A stretch of 64,000 nucleotides of DNA from Quillaja saponaria (taxonomy: Eukaryota; Streptophyta; Magnoliopsida; Fabales; Quillajaceae). This document shows positions 37,930-52,343 of the stretch, in pieces. Made by a program: the position numbers and the translations under genes. Numbering within the stretch: position 1 is the stretch's first letter; each line of letters starts with the position of its first letter. Under the pieces are notes generated by a model. That model saw only the letters and a program-made list of their open reading frames with translations. It made no database searches and had not been told where the DNA came from. The stretch spans positions 18,067,142-18,131,141 of the forward strand of contig CM055606.1 in the NCBI GenBank assembly GCA_029379385.1. Reading direction: 5' to 3'.

Positions 37930-40807
37930 AATTAAGGAAAAAAGAAAAGAAAGAGAAGTACTTCTAACAATTCAAAACTATTATTAATCGTGTTGAAACC
38001 CTGAACTCAAAACATAGAATTGTTTATAAAGTATCTTCTTTTTAAAAAAATAAAAAATAATAATAGATGCATGCCAACTTTTTTCAACTCACAATTGTGT
38101 TTTTGAATGCATTCAACTATTTAGTCATTTCAAAAAATCTCATTCAGATAAAAAGAAAATGAACATACTCCATATTGAAAAGAGACTCCAATCAATGACT
38201 CGTGAAACACACCATGCTTTATTTCTGTGGCAATTATGGAAGTTAATAGTTTTTTGAGAGAAAAGTCTTCATTAACATTTCTTAATTTTGGTTTCAACAA
38301 AATTGATAGGATTTTATGGCCCACTAATCCAATATAAAAGACATGATCCCACTTATATATTGTAATCTTGAAACTGAGGTGAGTGGTAACTGAGTAAATT
38401 TATAATTATTATTTTTGCTTACTTTTTTATCAACAATTTGTTGCGACTTGTTCAAGATAGGAATCAACATTAACTTTATATACCCAACAATAATCTAAAC
38501 TTTACTTATTACGAATACCATTTGTAAACTTTTCCATATTCCACTATCAATTCACAGCACCCATAAAAGATTGAACTTAAAAAGTTGGGAAGGAATATAT
38601 AAGTAAAGAAAAGCAACATCGTTTCTATAACAAAGACTGGATTTCTTGCTGGCATTTTGTCTCCTCTCAACTCTAAACTTTTCTATCTAGTAAAACAAAT
38701 TGTCACTTCACCAATCACAGCTCCAACATAGGTTAGAAGAAAAAACACGTATAACTGTAAAAGAGTTATTTTTAAATAAATAACGTGAATATATGAAGTC
38801 TTGTCAGATAAATAAACACATGTTAATTAATAATAACTCTTAAAAATAGTATTTTAACATTATTGATTTGAATGAATTTGAATTGAGAGATGTCATTTTC
38901 GGTTCAACATTAATACAATGTTTTTTGGAGTCATTTGAAATCAAGGAATTGATCCTGTTTACATTCATACCAAAGAACAGAGGCTTTTAAACTTTAAGTT
39001 ACTTTATTGGATTAAAAAAAGAATTAAAGTAAAATTAAGAGAACAGAGAATAATAAAATTTATAAAATTAAGGGTCAAATAGTTTTCTTTCTTATCCCTA
39101 TCTTCAGGGATGAGACTTGTGAGAATAGAGATGAACATGCATAAATGGGCCTTGCCAATGAATCCTCATATTATGGACATGATGGCCTACAACATGATGT
39201 GCATTTATAAGGCTTCCTTGAAGGCCCAATCCAAGATTGAAATTACTCTTGAAATTCCAACACTTGTCTTACAATTAGGCACTTAGCTCAGATTCTGAGA
39301 GATTGAAGTTTAAATGGGCTATCTTCATCCTAGTTGTTAGTAATTCTAATTCAATACATTCAAATTGATAACTAACAGTTAACTGGGCTCGCAACAAGTT
39401 GCTTCACTTTGATTTTGTTTATTAAAATGAGTCAGAGTAATGTTTTCAAAACTCAACTAGTAAATTTGTGAGTTGACTCGTTTAATATTTTTTAATTATT
39501 TATATATAAATTAATAATAAATATATTTATATATAAAAATTATAATTGAATTGGATGATAAATTATACTTGCGGTGGTAATTGATGATTCTTCTTTCTTT
39601 TAGCTTCCTAATGGAGCAAACTTTGTTTCAAAATGTGTATAAGCAATGTCTTACTTCTTCATCAATCATTTCAAGTCCAACTGAAATGCAGAGACCTGTT
39701 AAGAAAGAATGGGTGCAATATCACGAAAACGGCAGCATATTCCTAAAGCACAATACAATACCTCAATTTATTTTATTTAATTTTTCAGTAATAGATAGAG
39801 ATTTTATTAATTAATAAGAAATAAGAATTTAAGAATTTGACTATTTCATAGTTAACATTATACACGTAACCAAATATACTTGATATATTTCAAAAACAAA
39901 GTAGATGAACCAACAAGCAAACATGAAATAAAAAAACATCACTTAATTCAGTATATTTAATAACTATCTAAAACTTAATAATCATAACATTATCAACAGT
40001 TAAATATAAAAACATAATGCGTTATTTGAATGTTTTTGATTAAATTTTGTTTGATTTCTCATGAGTATTCTCATAATTTTTAGGTGAGAGCCTAATCTTA
40101 TTCGGGTTTATTGTTATCTCTTTTTACAAATATTTTTTCGAGAACTCGAATTCTTGATATTATAGAAGTCCTTAATTGTCGAGCCCAAACATGTTTTATC
40201 ACCTTGAACAATATATTGTGGGTAAAATTAAACACAATTAGAGTGATTGCACTAATTTAACAAATTTTGAAATTATTATAATTAATGTAAATACTATTTT
40301 TGTCAAAAAATTTTAATTTAAAATTTGTTATTAGAAAAAGAAAAGAAAAAACAGGTGGGATTCTAGCATTTTTGGGGTGCTCGAAGTAATTTTATTTTTA
40401 ACTTTCAAAATATTTTATAAAATTTACATCGTTATCACCCGTTTAATTATTACAAATTAAAAATATAAGAAAACACACAACAACAAAAAATAGAACTCTA
40501 ATTTGGGTCGTGTTTGGGGACTCCATCAGTGAGAATTTGAGAGCAAGCGATTAAAGCTCCAAGGCTGGATCTTTACGCAAACCTCTGAGTTCTCTCTGTT
40601 TCATCTCCTTCAGATCTACAAAATTGATTGGGAATCAATCTCAAGGGAAAAACAAATTGTTGGGTCTTTTAAATCCAAGCATTTCATTCATGCCGATCTC
40701 TGATTCACCTGTGCCCGTTTCGTGAAGTTATCAGGAAAGGGAAAAAGAAAAGCAGGCTTAAATTTTAAATTCCAAAACGGAATTTATCAATTTAGCATGT
40801 GAGCTTA
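37930..40807. other. intergenic region upstream of KMS1, AT-rich
   Basis: No coding sequence is supported; the frames at 38130-38324 and 39581-39814 look random. The last 300 bp before 40808 are less AT-rich and should hold the leader of the KMS1-like gene. Confidence 0.5.
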
Positions 40808-43800
40808 ATGGGGTCTGGTAAAAATTCGACTTTTTTTTCGTCTCAACCTTCTAATATGTCGATCTCAGGCAAGTGGTCCTGTTTCAATTTAATGTTTACT
40901 GTTCTATAAATTGTATAATCTTATATATTTATTTTTTATTATTATCTACGTTAAAAAGTAGTGTTTGGATGGTTACTTTCATATCCATTACATTAGTAAA
41001 TATTTCCATTTGTCACTTTCTGCTATGGAGATCTAGGTCTCGATTTTTGGATCTGTTAAGAAGAAAATTGTATATCTTTTCCATATTAGTTCAGTTCAGA
41101 ATAGGTCTGACTTGGTGAACAAAAAGTGTGAGCTTTTTGCTTAAGTAGTGATAAAACCACAATGCTAGAAAAAGGGTTTAAACTGATTGGATTAAATTTT
41201 AATGTTAAGCTTAATTGCGCTGTGCTCAAGTTTCTCAATTTTGAGGAAGATATTCACAATAATGTCACTCTTTTTGGTAATTTGGTCAACTTGGATTGGC
41301 TGTTACTCCCTCCTTCCCCAACTGTTGCATTCCTTTTGTGGGGATGAAAGACGCATTGGGGCAGTGATGGGAGTATGTTGCTTCCCTATTAGTGATTTTG
41401 GGTTTACTAAGCAGATTTTGAGTTCACATGCTTAGTAACTTTAGTTGGATTTGTTGTATATCTAATGCCATAGTAAACACTCAGTTAAGTCCTTATTTTC
41501 CTTGTAGGGGTAGGGAAAGTGAGAGCGTGGTTATTTCATTGGAATTTAAGGGTTTGTAGTTTTGGAAAGCAGTTGTTAATTCCATATTGTCATATTGAAT
41601 AATGATGTGATTCTGGCTAAAGGTTACAGAACTTGCAAGTATTTATTAATGTTCCTATAGATCTGATATCTCAATTTTGGTGCTCAGGTTTTTTTTTTGT
41701 CCCATTCCTCCGATATATGATGTGCCCTATTGTAAATATTCAGTTAAGTCCTTATTTTCCATGAAGGGGTAGGGAAAGTGAGATTGTGGTTATTTCACTG
41801 GAATTTGAGGGGGTTGTAGTTTTGGAAAGCAGTTGTAAAGTCCATACTCCATGCTGTCATATTGAATAATGATGTAATTCTGGATAAAGGTCACAGAACT
41901 TGCAAGTATTTAGTTATGTTCCTTATTGCTCCGATATCTGAGGTTTGTTTGTTTTCCTGTTATGATGTGCCGCATGTATTTGGGTTTTCTGTCTGTGTTG
42001 TTCAGAATTTGCACAACCTACTTTACAATGGACTATTTTAAAATATTGTTGTTTAGGGTAATCTAGGTTCCACCCTCTAGTTTGTAGTGTTGCTCTTTTC
42101 TCCTGTTTCCATTTACAATAATATCATCCCTGTATTTTAAAGTTTGCTTGAAGATTAATCTTGTGTGAATATCAGTATAGCTATTAGGGAAAGGAAGAAG
42201 AAAAAATAATGTGGGTGCTGTTTAATCCTTTCTTTGCAAGATAGAACAAAGTTGCTATAGTATACAGTAAGACATTATAGTTTATGTGGCTCCAAAATTG
42301 CTCTTGAATCCTATATCAAAATGTAACACCAACTATTATTTTAGCAATCACGGGGCTTTGTATGGAGATTTATTCAAGCTAGTGACTATTTAACTTCCAT
42401 CCACCACAAGGAACCACCACATCTTTTAATGAAAGTATAGTTACAGCAGCAACCTCAAAAGAACCACCTTCCGCTTGTCGCACCCCAATTAGTGAACTTT
42501 GTTAAGAAGGCTACAAATGAGGAGAGATAAGTTATTAGGAAATCTTATTGCAAAGTGACACGATGGATCGTGTTGTTTTCTCGTTCAGGCACAGCATCGG
42601 TTTTCCAACCACTTCCACCCTCCTATAACAATCTATTTTATTTTTTCAGTACTTAGTTATGTTGTGATTGGTATACTAGTATATTTCAATTAGTATCTTG
42701 ATTCTTTTCCTGTCCCCCCTACCAAAAAATAAAATAAAAATGGAAATAGAATACATAGCTTTCCACTATCAACAAGAATTTTGTTTATGCTTGTTACAAT
42801 AGATATTAAGAAAAACAAAATCTGGTGATAAGCACTAGAAAGGTAAACAATCAAATGTGAAGTTGCATGTTCTATCTATTAACTGATTATAATTTCTATA
42901 TTTTGCAGGGCTCCATGAGAAGCATAAGCAGGACCTAGAGAGTTTGACACTCATGACACAACCCTTCAAAACATTTAAGTTTTTCATTTTTGCTATTGTG
43001 CAATATGTAAAGCGGTCAGCAATATATCTGTTGGCAAAAGGTGGGTGGCTCATGCTTTTCAGTATTGTGGTAGCGGCTCTTGGACTACTGCTGGTGACTA
43101 TTGATGGTCCTCACGAGAAGGTACTCACATGGAACATATTATTTAGCTACATATGATGGGATGCAATCACTGCAATGGACAGAGATGTTCCTCTCACATT
43201 AGTTAAAGATTTTCATTTACTTATTTGGGTAATTTTTACAATTATACATTGTAGACATCCTACAGTGATACAAACCTCACTAACCCTCTCTCATATGCAA
43301 TTCACTATACAACAAAAACTCATTACCGGCCTAAAGGGCCACTCCAATTGATAGTTTTGTATTAAAATAGTGATTACAGTGGCCCAGAAGCAGATGCCAA
43401 CCATTGCATTACAAGTTTAAGATTGAACCAGAATTTCAATAATAATATGATAGAGCCTGTAGATGGAAATTTTCTATTCAAGTGTGTTATTAGCTTTTGA
43501 TATTCTTTTTCAAACGGTTCTTTTGATTGTATCTGTATTCTCCTTGGATATGATGAATAAACGTCGTCACCATGTTTCTGCAGCATGTTGAGGAGCTTCT
43601 GAAATATTTCCGCTTTGGATTGTGGTGGGTGGCCCTTGGCATAGCATCTTCAATTGGCCTTGGTAAGCAAAGTTTGCATTTATGAAGATCATTTATGATA
43701 GTACATAGATCAGGATTCAGGGTTACGTGTATAAGTAACACTTAGAAGTTGTTGTGGCGTTTTCATGCCTTTTGTGAGTTGGACTAAAAGGAGTTTCCTT

Positions 43801-46800
43801 CTTAACTGTAACTAAAAGCTATAGACCTTTGTTATAGTGAATGTAGATGTATATCAATCATTCTGGGGGTCATATGTGGTATGCCTTAGCCTGACATCTT
43901 TATATCATTAAAAAAAATGAAAAAAATTTATCTCCTCTTATCTGCTTCTTTGTTTCAGGATCTGGTTTGCACACTTTTGTCCTCTATTTGGGCCCCCACA
44001 TAGCTCTATTCACTATAAAAGCAATGCAATGTGGCCGAGTTGATCTGAAAAGTGCTCCATATGATACAATACAGTTAAAAAGAGGTCCTACATGGCTGGA
44101 TAAGGATTGCTCGGAATTTGGGCCCCCATTGTTCCCTTCACTACATGGTTTGCGGATTCCACTTAGCAGCATATTGCCTCAAGTCCAGTTAGAGGCTGTT
44201 TTGTGGGGCATGGGGACAGCTATAGGGGAGCTTCCTCCATACTTTATCTCAAGGGCAGGTATAACAAATATAAATATCATTTAATGTTTTTCTTAGTAAA
44301 CTAAGATATAAGATTGCATTTGCTCTTTGTGTGGAGGATCCTAGTTGACAGTTAATTTATCATGATTTTAGTGATTGTAACACATTAATAATATCTAACC
44401 ATTTCATCAGAAAAGCTAATACGCTGATAAGAAGTTCAACAATATATAAAAAAGAAGTTAATTGCAAAAGGATGCTAAATACTTGCATGAAACAAATTGC
44501 TGAGGACTCAGTTGTGCAGTTTTGAGGGTGCTAGAGGTTGTTTGGTTGCACGAACTTGGTGGCATCAGAGAAAGTAGAAACTGCAGTTGGTTTGTAAGTA
44601 GGATATGAAGATTATTGGTGACTTGGTGATTGAAGGCTTCTTTGAGGTATTATAAGCTAGGATTGATTTGTTCAATTGGGGAAGGCAATTAAAAGCAAGC
44701 TTCTGTTTGCCTCGGTCTCTGAGGAGGGGGTTGTTTTGGGAAAAATCGGGAAAGGATTAGTTATGATCTTGAAAAAGAATTTTGCATATGTTTGCTAGGT
44801 GAAACAGATCGGGTAAGTTTAGAATTTGTGGAAATTGAGTAGAGAAAAAAAAAGAAATGATAATAGGCATTACATAAGGATGGTCCAAACCCTGAAGAAC
44901 CAAAAAGTAAAACTCACAAGATATCCCTAACTTTAAAAATTAGAGAACAAATAAAATAGAAAAGCACCATAGTTGACATAAATCCTAAATTTCTACCAAA
45001 TCAAATTTTGAGAAATATTTCAGTCTAGAGTGAAATTTATTAGGTCTGTCCTTTCCTGTGATTTAGGTTAGTATTGTTAGTCGACCCTTGTTATATTAGT
45101 CATCTTAACAATTGAATTGTGTAATGCTTTAATTTATTGTATATATGTAGCACACCTGTCAGGAAGCAGAGTGGATGCCATGGAAGAGTTGGATGCCACG
45201 TCGACTGAAGATAATGGAATCCTAGCTACTCACCTAAATCAAATCAAACGTTGGCTTCTGTCACACTCGCAACATCTGAACTTCTTTACTATCTTAGTAC
45301 TTGCTTCGGTTAGTATGGAATTCCTCATACTTCATTACCAGCGTAACTAATTTCACAGAAGACCTGTCATTTTCTTATTCCAGTGGAATTGTCTTTTCTT
45401 CTTATCTTCCATTTGTTGACATTTTTCCCAAAGTTATCTAAATTATGGATGCCTTTATTCAGTATGCATTTTGTAGTTGGATCTTCAATTACTTGCACGA
45501 CTATGATTCTCCTTGTACTGAAACTCAAGTATCGACCTGAATATTAACCAGAACAGGGTCTATAATGTATACTGTTTCCCACTTATCCAAATGTGTGTTG
45601 TTTTATTGAAATGTTTAGACTGGACTCCGGATTAGTTGATAATGACCTGAAATAAGGCCAATTTGACTTGCAGCTTCATATTCTAAACCAGTTAATAGAG
45701 TAGTAAAGGTGCAACTACTCTATCCAGCAAGTATATAGTGTTCATACATCAGGGTGATGATATTCACTTATAAAAAAATAAAAATAAAAGTTAGGGTGGT
45801 GATATTCACTCTAGTTCAATCTTTGAGATTTGAGTTATCATTTAGGGTTTTTCTAACTAGTGCCCAAAGGACACTTGATAAGGTGTAATAAACGTGAGGC
45901 TTTGTAATTTGAAATATTCTAAAAGTAGAAAATTATTGATTACACTGCATTAAAATTATGGTCAACCACTGCAATTAATAATACAAAGTTTTTATATTTA
46001 TAGAAAAATCCATCATTTATACTTAAAAAATAGTAATAGATAAAATCCTAATGTTAAATTTTATACTGAGGTAACCTTTGGTAATTTCTTGGTTCAATTT
46101 ATGTGGTTCTAAATTACCACTGCCTATGCTTTATATCTGTGTAAGCTGATGACAAAATGAAATTATATTTCAGGTGCCTAATCCTCTGTTTGACCTTGCT
46201 GGCATCATGTGTGGACAATTTGGGATTTCCTTTTGGAAATTTTTTCTCTCAACATTGATTGGGAAGGCAATTATTAAAACTCACATTCAGGTTTGTGTAA
46301 AGTCTTACATGTGCAATGTCTCTCTGCACCACTTATCTATCATAGGCAAACTAATTTTAGACCATTTCCTCCAATTTGGAATATACCAAGTGTTTGTTTC
46401 TTACATGTGCAATGTCTTCTGCACCACTTATCTATCATAGGCATACTAATTTTAGACCATTTACTCCAATTTGGATTATACCAAGTGTTTGTTTTCTGTG
46501 ATGCGTTGTGCCTTTCTTTTAATTTTTTTTTTCTCCTGCAGACAGTATTCATCATTGCAGTATGCAATAATCAACTTCTTGATTGGATAGAGAATGAGTT
46601 TATTTGGGTTCTCAGTCATATACCTGGTTTAGCTTCCACCTTACCCAGTGTAATTACCAAGCTCAATGCTGTTAGAGATAAGTATTTGGACGCAACCCCA
46701 CCGGTGACATCAAATATTAAGGTATCCCCTCAGGCTTTATGGCTTTCATAATTTTTTCATCTTTTTCTTTTTCTTTTTTCTATGGGATTTTAATTTCCAG

Positions 46801-47091
46801 CTAGAATGACAGCTTCTAAGACTTCTGTTTTTTTGGTCACTACTTGCTGATTTTGAGCCTACATTAATTTCTTTTTATAAGTTTACCTGAACTTAACTAA
46901 ACAATCTTCAGGTGAAAAGTTGGGATTTCTCATTTGCTTCAATCTGGAATACTGTTGTGTGGCTCATGCTTCTGAACTTCTTTATCAAGATAGTGAATGC
47001 AACAGCTCAGAGGTATCTGAAGAAACAGCAGGAGAAAGAGATAGCTGAAATGACAAAGAAATCACCATCAACAGATTCAAATGAGCAATAA
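40808..47091 (+). CDS. KMS1: KMS1/VMP1-like ER membrane protein
   Basis: Eight exons (40808-40868, 42909-43120, 43584-43662, 43959-44258, 45151-45308, 46174-46290, 46542-46721, 46912-47091) give 428 aa. The protein has several membrane segments ([55 protein letters not shown]) and a VTT/DedA-like core with [55 protein letters not shown] and KAIIKTHIQ. This matches plant KMS1/KMS2, relatives of vacuole membrane protein 1, which act at the ER in early secretion; VMP1-type proteins are lipid scramblases involved in autophagosome formation. The C-terminus is Lys/Glu-rich and cytosolic in appearance. The first intron uses a GC donor (TCAG|GCAAGT); the nearby GT alternatives shift the frame into a stop. 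The choice of KMS1 over KMS2 is not certain. Confidence 0.9.
41440..41960 (+). repeat. tandem duplication in KMS1 intron 1, two copies of about 259 bp
   Basis: The block from TCAGTTAAGTCCTTATTTTC through GGGTAGGGAAAGTGAGA, TTTTGGAAAGCAGTTGT, ATATTGAATAATGATGT and ACAGAACTTGCAAGTATTTA occurs at 41481 and again at 41740. The copies differ by scattered substitutions and small indels. Confidence 0.85.
46305..46496 (+). repeat. tandem duplication in KMS1 intron 6, two copies of 96 bp
   Basis: Copy one (46305-46400) and copy two (46401-46496) share TTACATGTGCAATGTC, CTGCACCACTTATCTATCAT, ACTAATTTTAGACCATTT and CAAGTGTTTGTTT. Only a few positions differ, so the duplication is recent relative to the intron 1 repeat. 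It does not touch the splice sites. Confidence 0.9.
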
Positions 47092-47442
47092 ACTGCCAGC
47101 CTTACTGCTTGTATCTGTTCTTACTTTTCTTGTTACAAGTAGAATTAATGAAATTTTAGTCACGGTTCTTTCCGAATTACCCGACTGAAGCTATTCCAAG
47201 GAAATCTGCATCAGTAAGTCCTCATTAGAAGCTTTTATAGGAATTTAGGAACATGATGGACAACAAGAGAAGTTGCAAGTTCATTTTTCCTGTGTAATGT
47301 TGGGGGAAGCATTGTTTTGGGTGGTTTTTTTAACCCACTGTTAACAATTGCTATTATTGGATCATTGGAGTCTTATTACTATTCTTTTGGAATGGCAAAG
47401 ACATTATCTGCTCATTCATACTTCAGCTTTGAAGATACTCTC

Positions 47443-47447
<5 letters not shown>

Positions 47448-47476
<29 letters not shown>
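47448..47476 (+). repeat. (CT)n microsatellite
   Basis: A run of about 14 CT dinucleotides roughly 360 bp after the KMS1 stop codon. Confidence 0.95.
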
Positions 47477-47480
<4 letters not shown>

Positions 47481-50400
47481 GATGCAGGGTTAAGCCATCT
47501 TTTATTGAGTAGTTTCACCAATTGAGATTTGAGAGACAAGACTAATTGTTATGTGCAAGGAGCAATTTCATATCAAAATTATATTTCGGTATCATATTCA
47601 TCGATTGTTAAATTTTGATCTTTTGTAAATTGTATGTAAATTAATTGATTACAGTAATGGGAAATCTGGCTTTATTGTCCATGTAAACTTGAAGATGATG
47701 AGATACAATTGTTTGTTTTGACAGCTAGAGCATAGAATGATTGGAAGAAGGGAAATCTTTTTCCCAAAAAATAAAGTGTAAAAGGAGGAATTATTTTCCA
47801 ATAAAATAGAAGTGTAAAAGTTCTACCTTCCTTTCTCAATTTTTTTTTATGCAAAAACAAAATTAGATACTGAGGTGGGTCAGAAGAATTTGTGGCATAC
47901 AATGTAAATATTTAATCATAATCTCTCCACAATCAAGTTTGGTAGAGAAGTTCAGGATCTTCTACTAAACATGGTGTTAGCTAGTGCCTGGTAGATACTT
48001 AAAAGTTTAAATTTATTATTATAATTAAAATAATATATCAGCATATAATTAATAATTTATATTAAAATTTTAACAAATCAGAATTCATGAAATTATATAT
48101 TATCCTACAGTAATAATTTGATTGGAAGTAGCCCAGTCAGCAAGCATATCAAAATTTGGGTCCATGTGGTTCTATACTGGTTTGATTCTCGTATTAGACT
48201 CCCAATAAAAACAGTAATATTATATTACTTTTTAAAACTTCCTTTTATCTGTTACAAATTATTCATTTAATTAGTAAAATATATTAAATATTAATTTATC
48301 AAATATTAATTTTCAACAAAATTCGACCCAAATTTAATCTCCTTAAGAAGCTTTATTTTCCCTCTATTAATTAAATCAAGGATTATTCTTGCAATGTTAC
48401 AAAATTACTTTGAAGCAAATAACATAAATTTTTAATTCTAGAGTGTCTATTTTGGACTAAAACTGAAAAAATTAATCGAGATGCACGTAAACTAATCTTG
48501 TCACACTTGTCTACTAAATCAAGAAATTATACTAATTTAGTATCAACTAAGAATATTTTAGCATATAAAAGATTTTGAAACTTATTAACGATTGATGGGT
48601 ACATTCAAAATGAGATAATGCCTCACTTAATTAATACCATTCTCGTCAGCATAAAGAAACATTTTGAGTCCACCTCAAGACTCTAGGAATCAATGAGAAA
48701 ACAAATTAATATTTATGTTTGTAACAGATCCAAGGTTTGTGTCCTAAGCAGAATAATTTTTTACTGAAACCAATTGTATTTTTTTTTCTTATATAAATTA
48801 CTTTACACTTTGTCCTCAAAGTGACATTAAGTTTTTTAATTAAAAGTTCAAAGATTCGAACCACAACACGTGAGTTTATAGAAAAAGAAGGAAAAGATTG
48901 ATGTATAGATCCAAAAAATATAAAAATAAAAATTAGTTTCTTTTTTCTTATCATGTTGGTTGAGGAAGATTTAAAATTCTATAAAAATGGAGGCAGTTTG
49001 TTAATAATAAATTAATGTATATCAAGGGGATGAACATAATTTAATTAATTTTTTTTAAAATTTACTTTGTCGTTATTATTTGAATTTATTATTATTATTT
49101 TTTTATAAAATATGCCAATTGAGCTAGTTGATATTATTTATATTTAAATTGTGTATAAAAATATATCATAATATGTATTTCGTATGTAACTTATTATGAT
49201 TCATAAATTAATTAATTCATCATCTCAATAAATGTCAAATATAATATAATTCTCAAAAATCTTTTAAGTAAATAAATGACAATTCCAATAACCTAGTCAA
49301 ACATAGTTCAATAACAAAAATGAGATAATCCCTATTATACCACCAAGTACATATTTATGAAAATTCTTAATTAGTTATTCAAACACTAGCCTCGTGCACA
49401 CTATTCGCACGTGCTAGTGACACTATTTTTGTGTAATTACCAAAATGCTTTCCTACTACTACTATGTAAATGCACAAATCACAAACAATTTCATAACTCA
49501 TAATAGGAGCTTGAGAGAGTTTTGGGAGAGAGGAGAGAATTTGGAAAAGCTTCCTCCACAAAAGAAGAAAAAAAAAAAAAAGAATAATCTTTGTTTAGTT
49601 GTTTTTGGAAGATTGAAGTTCTATATGTAGAGTTTTCAATTGGATTTTTTAATTAGTAATAAATAAGACAAATAAAAAATAAATTTTTAAATAAAGCAAA
49701 AAGATTGATGTGTATATTGCTCTCTTTATCAAGGGTGCCTTACCTTTTCATACATACATATATATACTTTGTCCCATCATTGTTATCAAAGCTTTACTTC
49801 TTTGTTTGCTTATCCCATTTAATAATTGATGAATCAGCATCAATGACCACTTGAGACAATGCCTATAGAGTGGATTGTGATGCCTTCTTGAGCTGTGTTG
49901 GCCACATATTTCTTCTTTGTTTTTCAAAAAAAAAAAAATTGAACTTTCCTCTTCATTTTAACATTTCCAACCTCATTTCTTTTCAATATTTATTTTATGC
50001 ACAATTGGCATAAATCAAAATATACACAAAGTATACTTTTATGAAATGTAATTCTAATTTCTAACAAATAAACCACTTTTTCATGCATATATTATTTTTA
50101 TTATTTTTATTTTTTAGTAGGAACGTTAATTTAACCCATCGAATCATATATGAACTAATTGAGTTAAATTATAGATGAGAATAATAATTCACATATTAGA
50201 TTTTAGTTATTTTGAATTAAATAGACTTGGATTAATATGTTAATAATTGTAAAATTATGCAAGAAAAATAAATTTTATGATAAGCTTAGTTCTTGCATAT
50301 TTGAAATCAAATAATCAGATCAATAATGATGTATTTCAAGTAAAAAAATATATATCTTTTATTATTTTTTTAATCTTTTATTATATTATGTTCGAAACAA

Positions 50401-52325
50401 AATTATTCATGAGCAAAACATTAATACAATTTTTTTATTATTAGGTGACAAGATTTTCAGTTGAAATAGACACAACCAGTTTTTTTATTTTAAAAAATGT
50501 CTAATAAATTATTGAAACAATAATTAAATTTTGTTAAAATATTTAACCAATTTTTAAATTAAAATAATTATAATATTGCCTGCCAGTTCAGCAAGAGAAC
50601 AAAAATAGATACTTGGCCCTTTTGGTGTTAGACAAAGATATTCAAAAGACATCCAAGTCACTCTCAATTGTCCATTCTCAAATCTCCATCACTGCCTTGC
50701 TTCCATTTTTCTCTCTCATATCTCAAATTCCACTTTTCTTAAGTTGATTGATGAAATTAATTTGAAATGGTCATGGTCATAGTCATACTCAAATCAGATC
50801 AGGCAACTATAATATTTATTATAATAATAATTATTATTATATATAATTAAAGAAAAAAGTAAGGTAGATGTGAAAGAAATAAAGTGTATAAAAAATATAA
50901 AGCAAATAAAAGCTAAAAACTATGATTGATGTTTGTGTTAAAATATTAAAGCAGTTTAAAAAAAAATACTTATTAAATAAAATTATTTTAATTGTATAAA
51001 AATTATTAAATATGCATCATGAAAGGTAGGTCGGCTATTTTCTTTTTTTCTTTTTCTATTTTAAATAAAGAAAATAGAGGTAGTAGGAAAGACGTGGATG
51101 AGAACACGTGTGCAGTTTAGGTGAAGTGTAAGCTTTTCACATCATTACAAGCAGGATGTCAGGTTTCCCAGAACAATTTGTCTTGCTTTTAGTATTTGTT
51201 TCTGGAAGGCCCAACCTCTATGAGTTAGATGTGGGCCAGACTTGTTTTTCTTCTAGTCCCCACTGTGGGACCCACTATCAAGAGCAAATTGAGAGTATTA
51301 AATATCTGACTTATCTGTTTCAACTTTGAAATCACTAAATATTATTCAATCTGATTAGGCTCTAAAATATTATAAATATAATAATAGTAAGAGAAAAAAT
51401 TATGATATCTATAAAAATAGACATTGGCCATGTGGCAGATGCTGACAATAAAACTAAGAGAGGCACCCTTTTCAACAACCTTCGTAGTGTAGTATTGGCA
51501 TTAACTATGTGGCAAATCAAAGTTACCTACGCCTATATCAGAGACCAGAGAGGTAGACTATGGCCCACATAACATCCCCTGATTCCCCATGTAAAACCAA
51601 AGAGTTCCGAAATGGAGCTTCAAGACTTTGAATATCAACTGGCTCCCATTTACATACCTTTACATGTAATATTGCTCCTGCATATCTATCCCTTTTATAT
51701 CAACAAAATAACATGCCAGACCCCACCTTTCAAAGCACAAAAATAAAGGCATATTCCAAGTCTTGCCGTTCAACATTTTTCACGAAAAATCATAACCACA
51801 CAAACAATGAAAGAAAGGGACAACATGTCCAATTTTTAAAAAAATTGAGAATTGCTATTTTATGTGCCAGGCATGTACACAAGCAGCATCCTCCATTGCT
51901 CATATATTGTCGAAAGATGCTGTTTACTGCTTTTCTACTCTAAAGATGACAGGAACCAAAAAAATAGAGAAATTAGAAAACCTCCATTACATTCCAAACA
52001 GAAGGAAAGGTGGTAATGCCCTTACTTTCCCTCGTCATTCATCTTTTTTCAGCCTAGAATACCTCTGCTAGAATATCTTCCACCACTTCTCCCTCCTCTC
52101 ATCAAAACCAATTGAATACAATGTGAATTCATGATCAACCCTGTCCGAATATAAACACAAGTATACAAAAAAATTGCTAAACATTCCACAGATTTCTCAA
52201 CTGCCATCCAAATAAGGGATCCAAGTCCATTCCATCTCCCTTGTGGCTATGCTCTTTTTATGTTGCTCGCTTCCGTTTCTCCACAGGGTGCAAAGTGAGA
52301 GAAGGGACTATCTTCCATCAACAAA

Positions 52326-52343
52326 CCCCCCCCCCCCCCCCCC
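52326..52343. repeat. C18 homopolymer (G18 on the TIC sense strand)
   Basis: Eighteen consecutive C bases, about 95 bp beyond the TIC stop codon and probably within its 3' UTR. Confidence 0.9.

Noticed and set aside
48840..48880. GATTCGAACC box suggesting a tRNA T-arm
   Set aside because: No matching acceptor, D-arm or anticodon stem around it.
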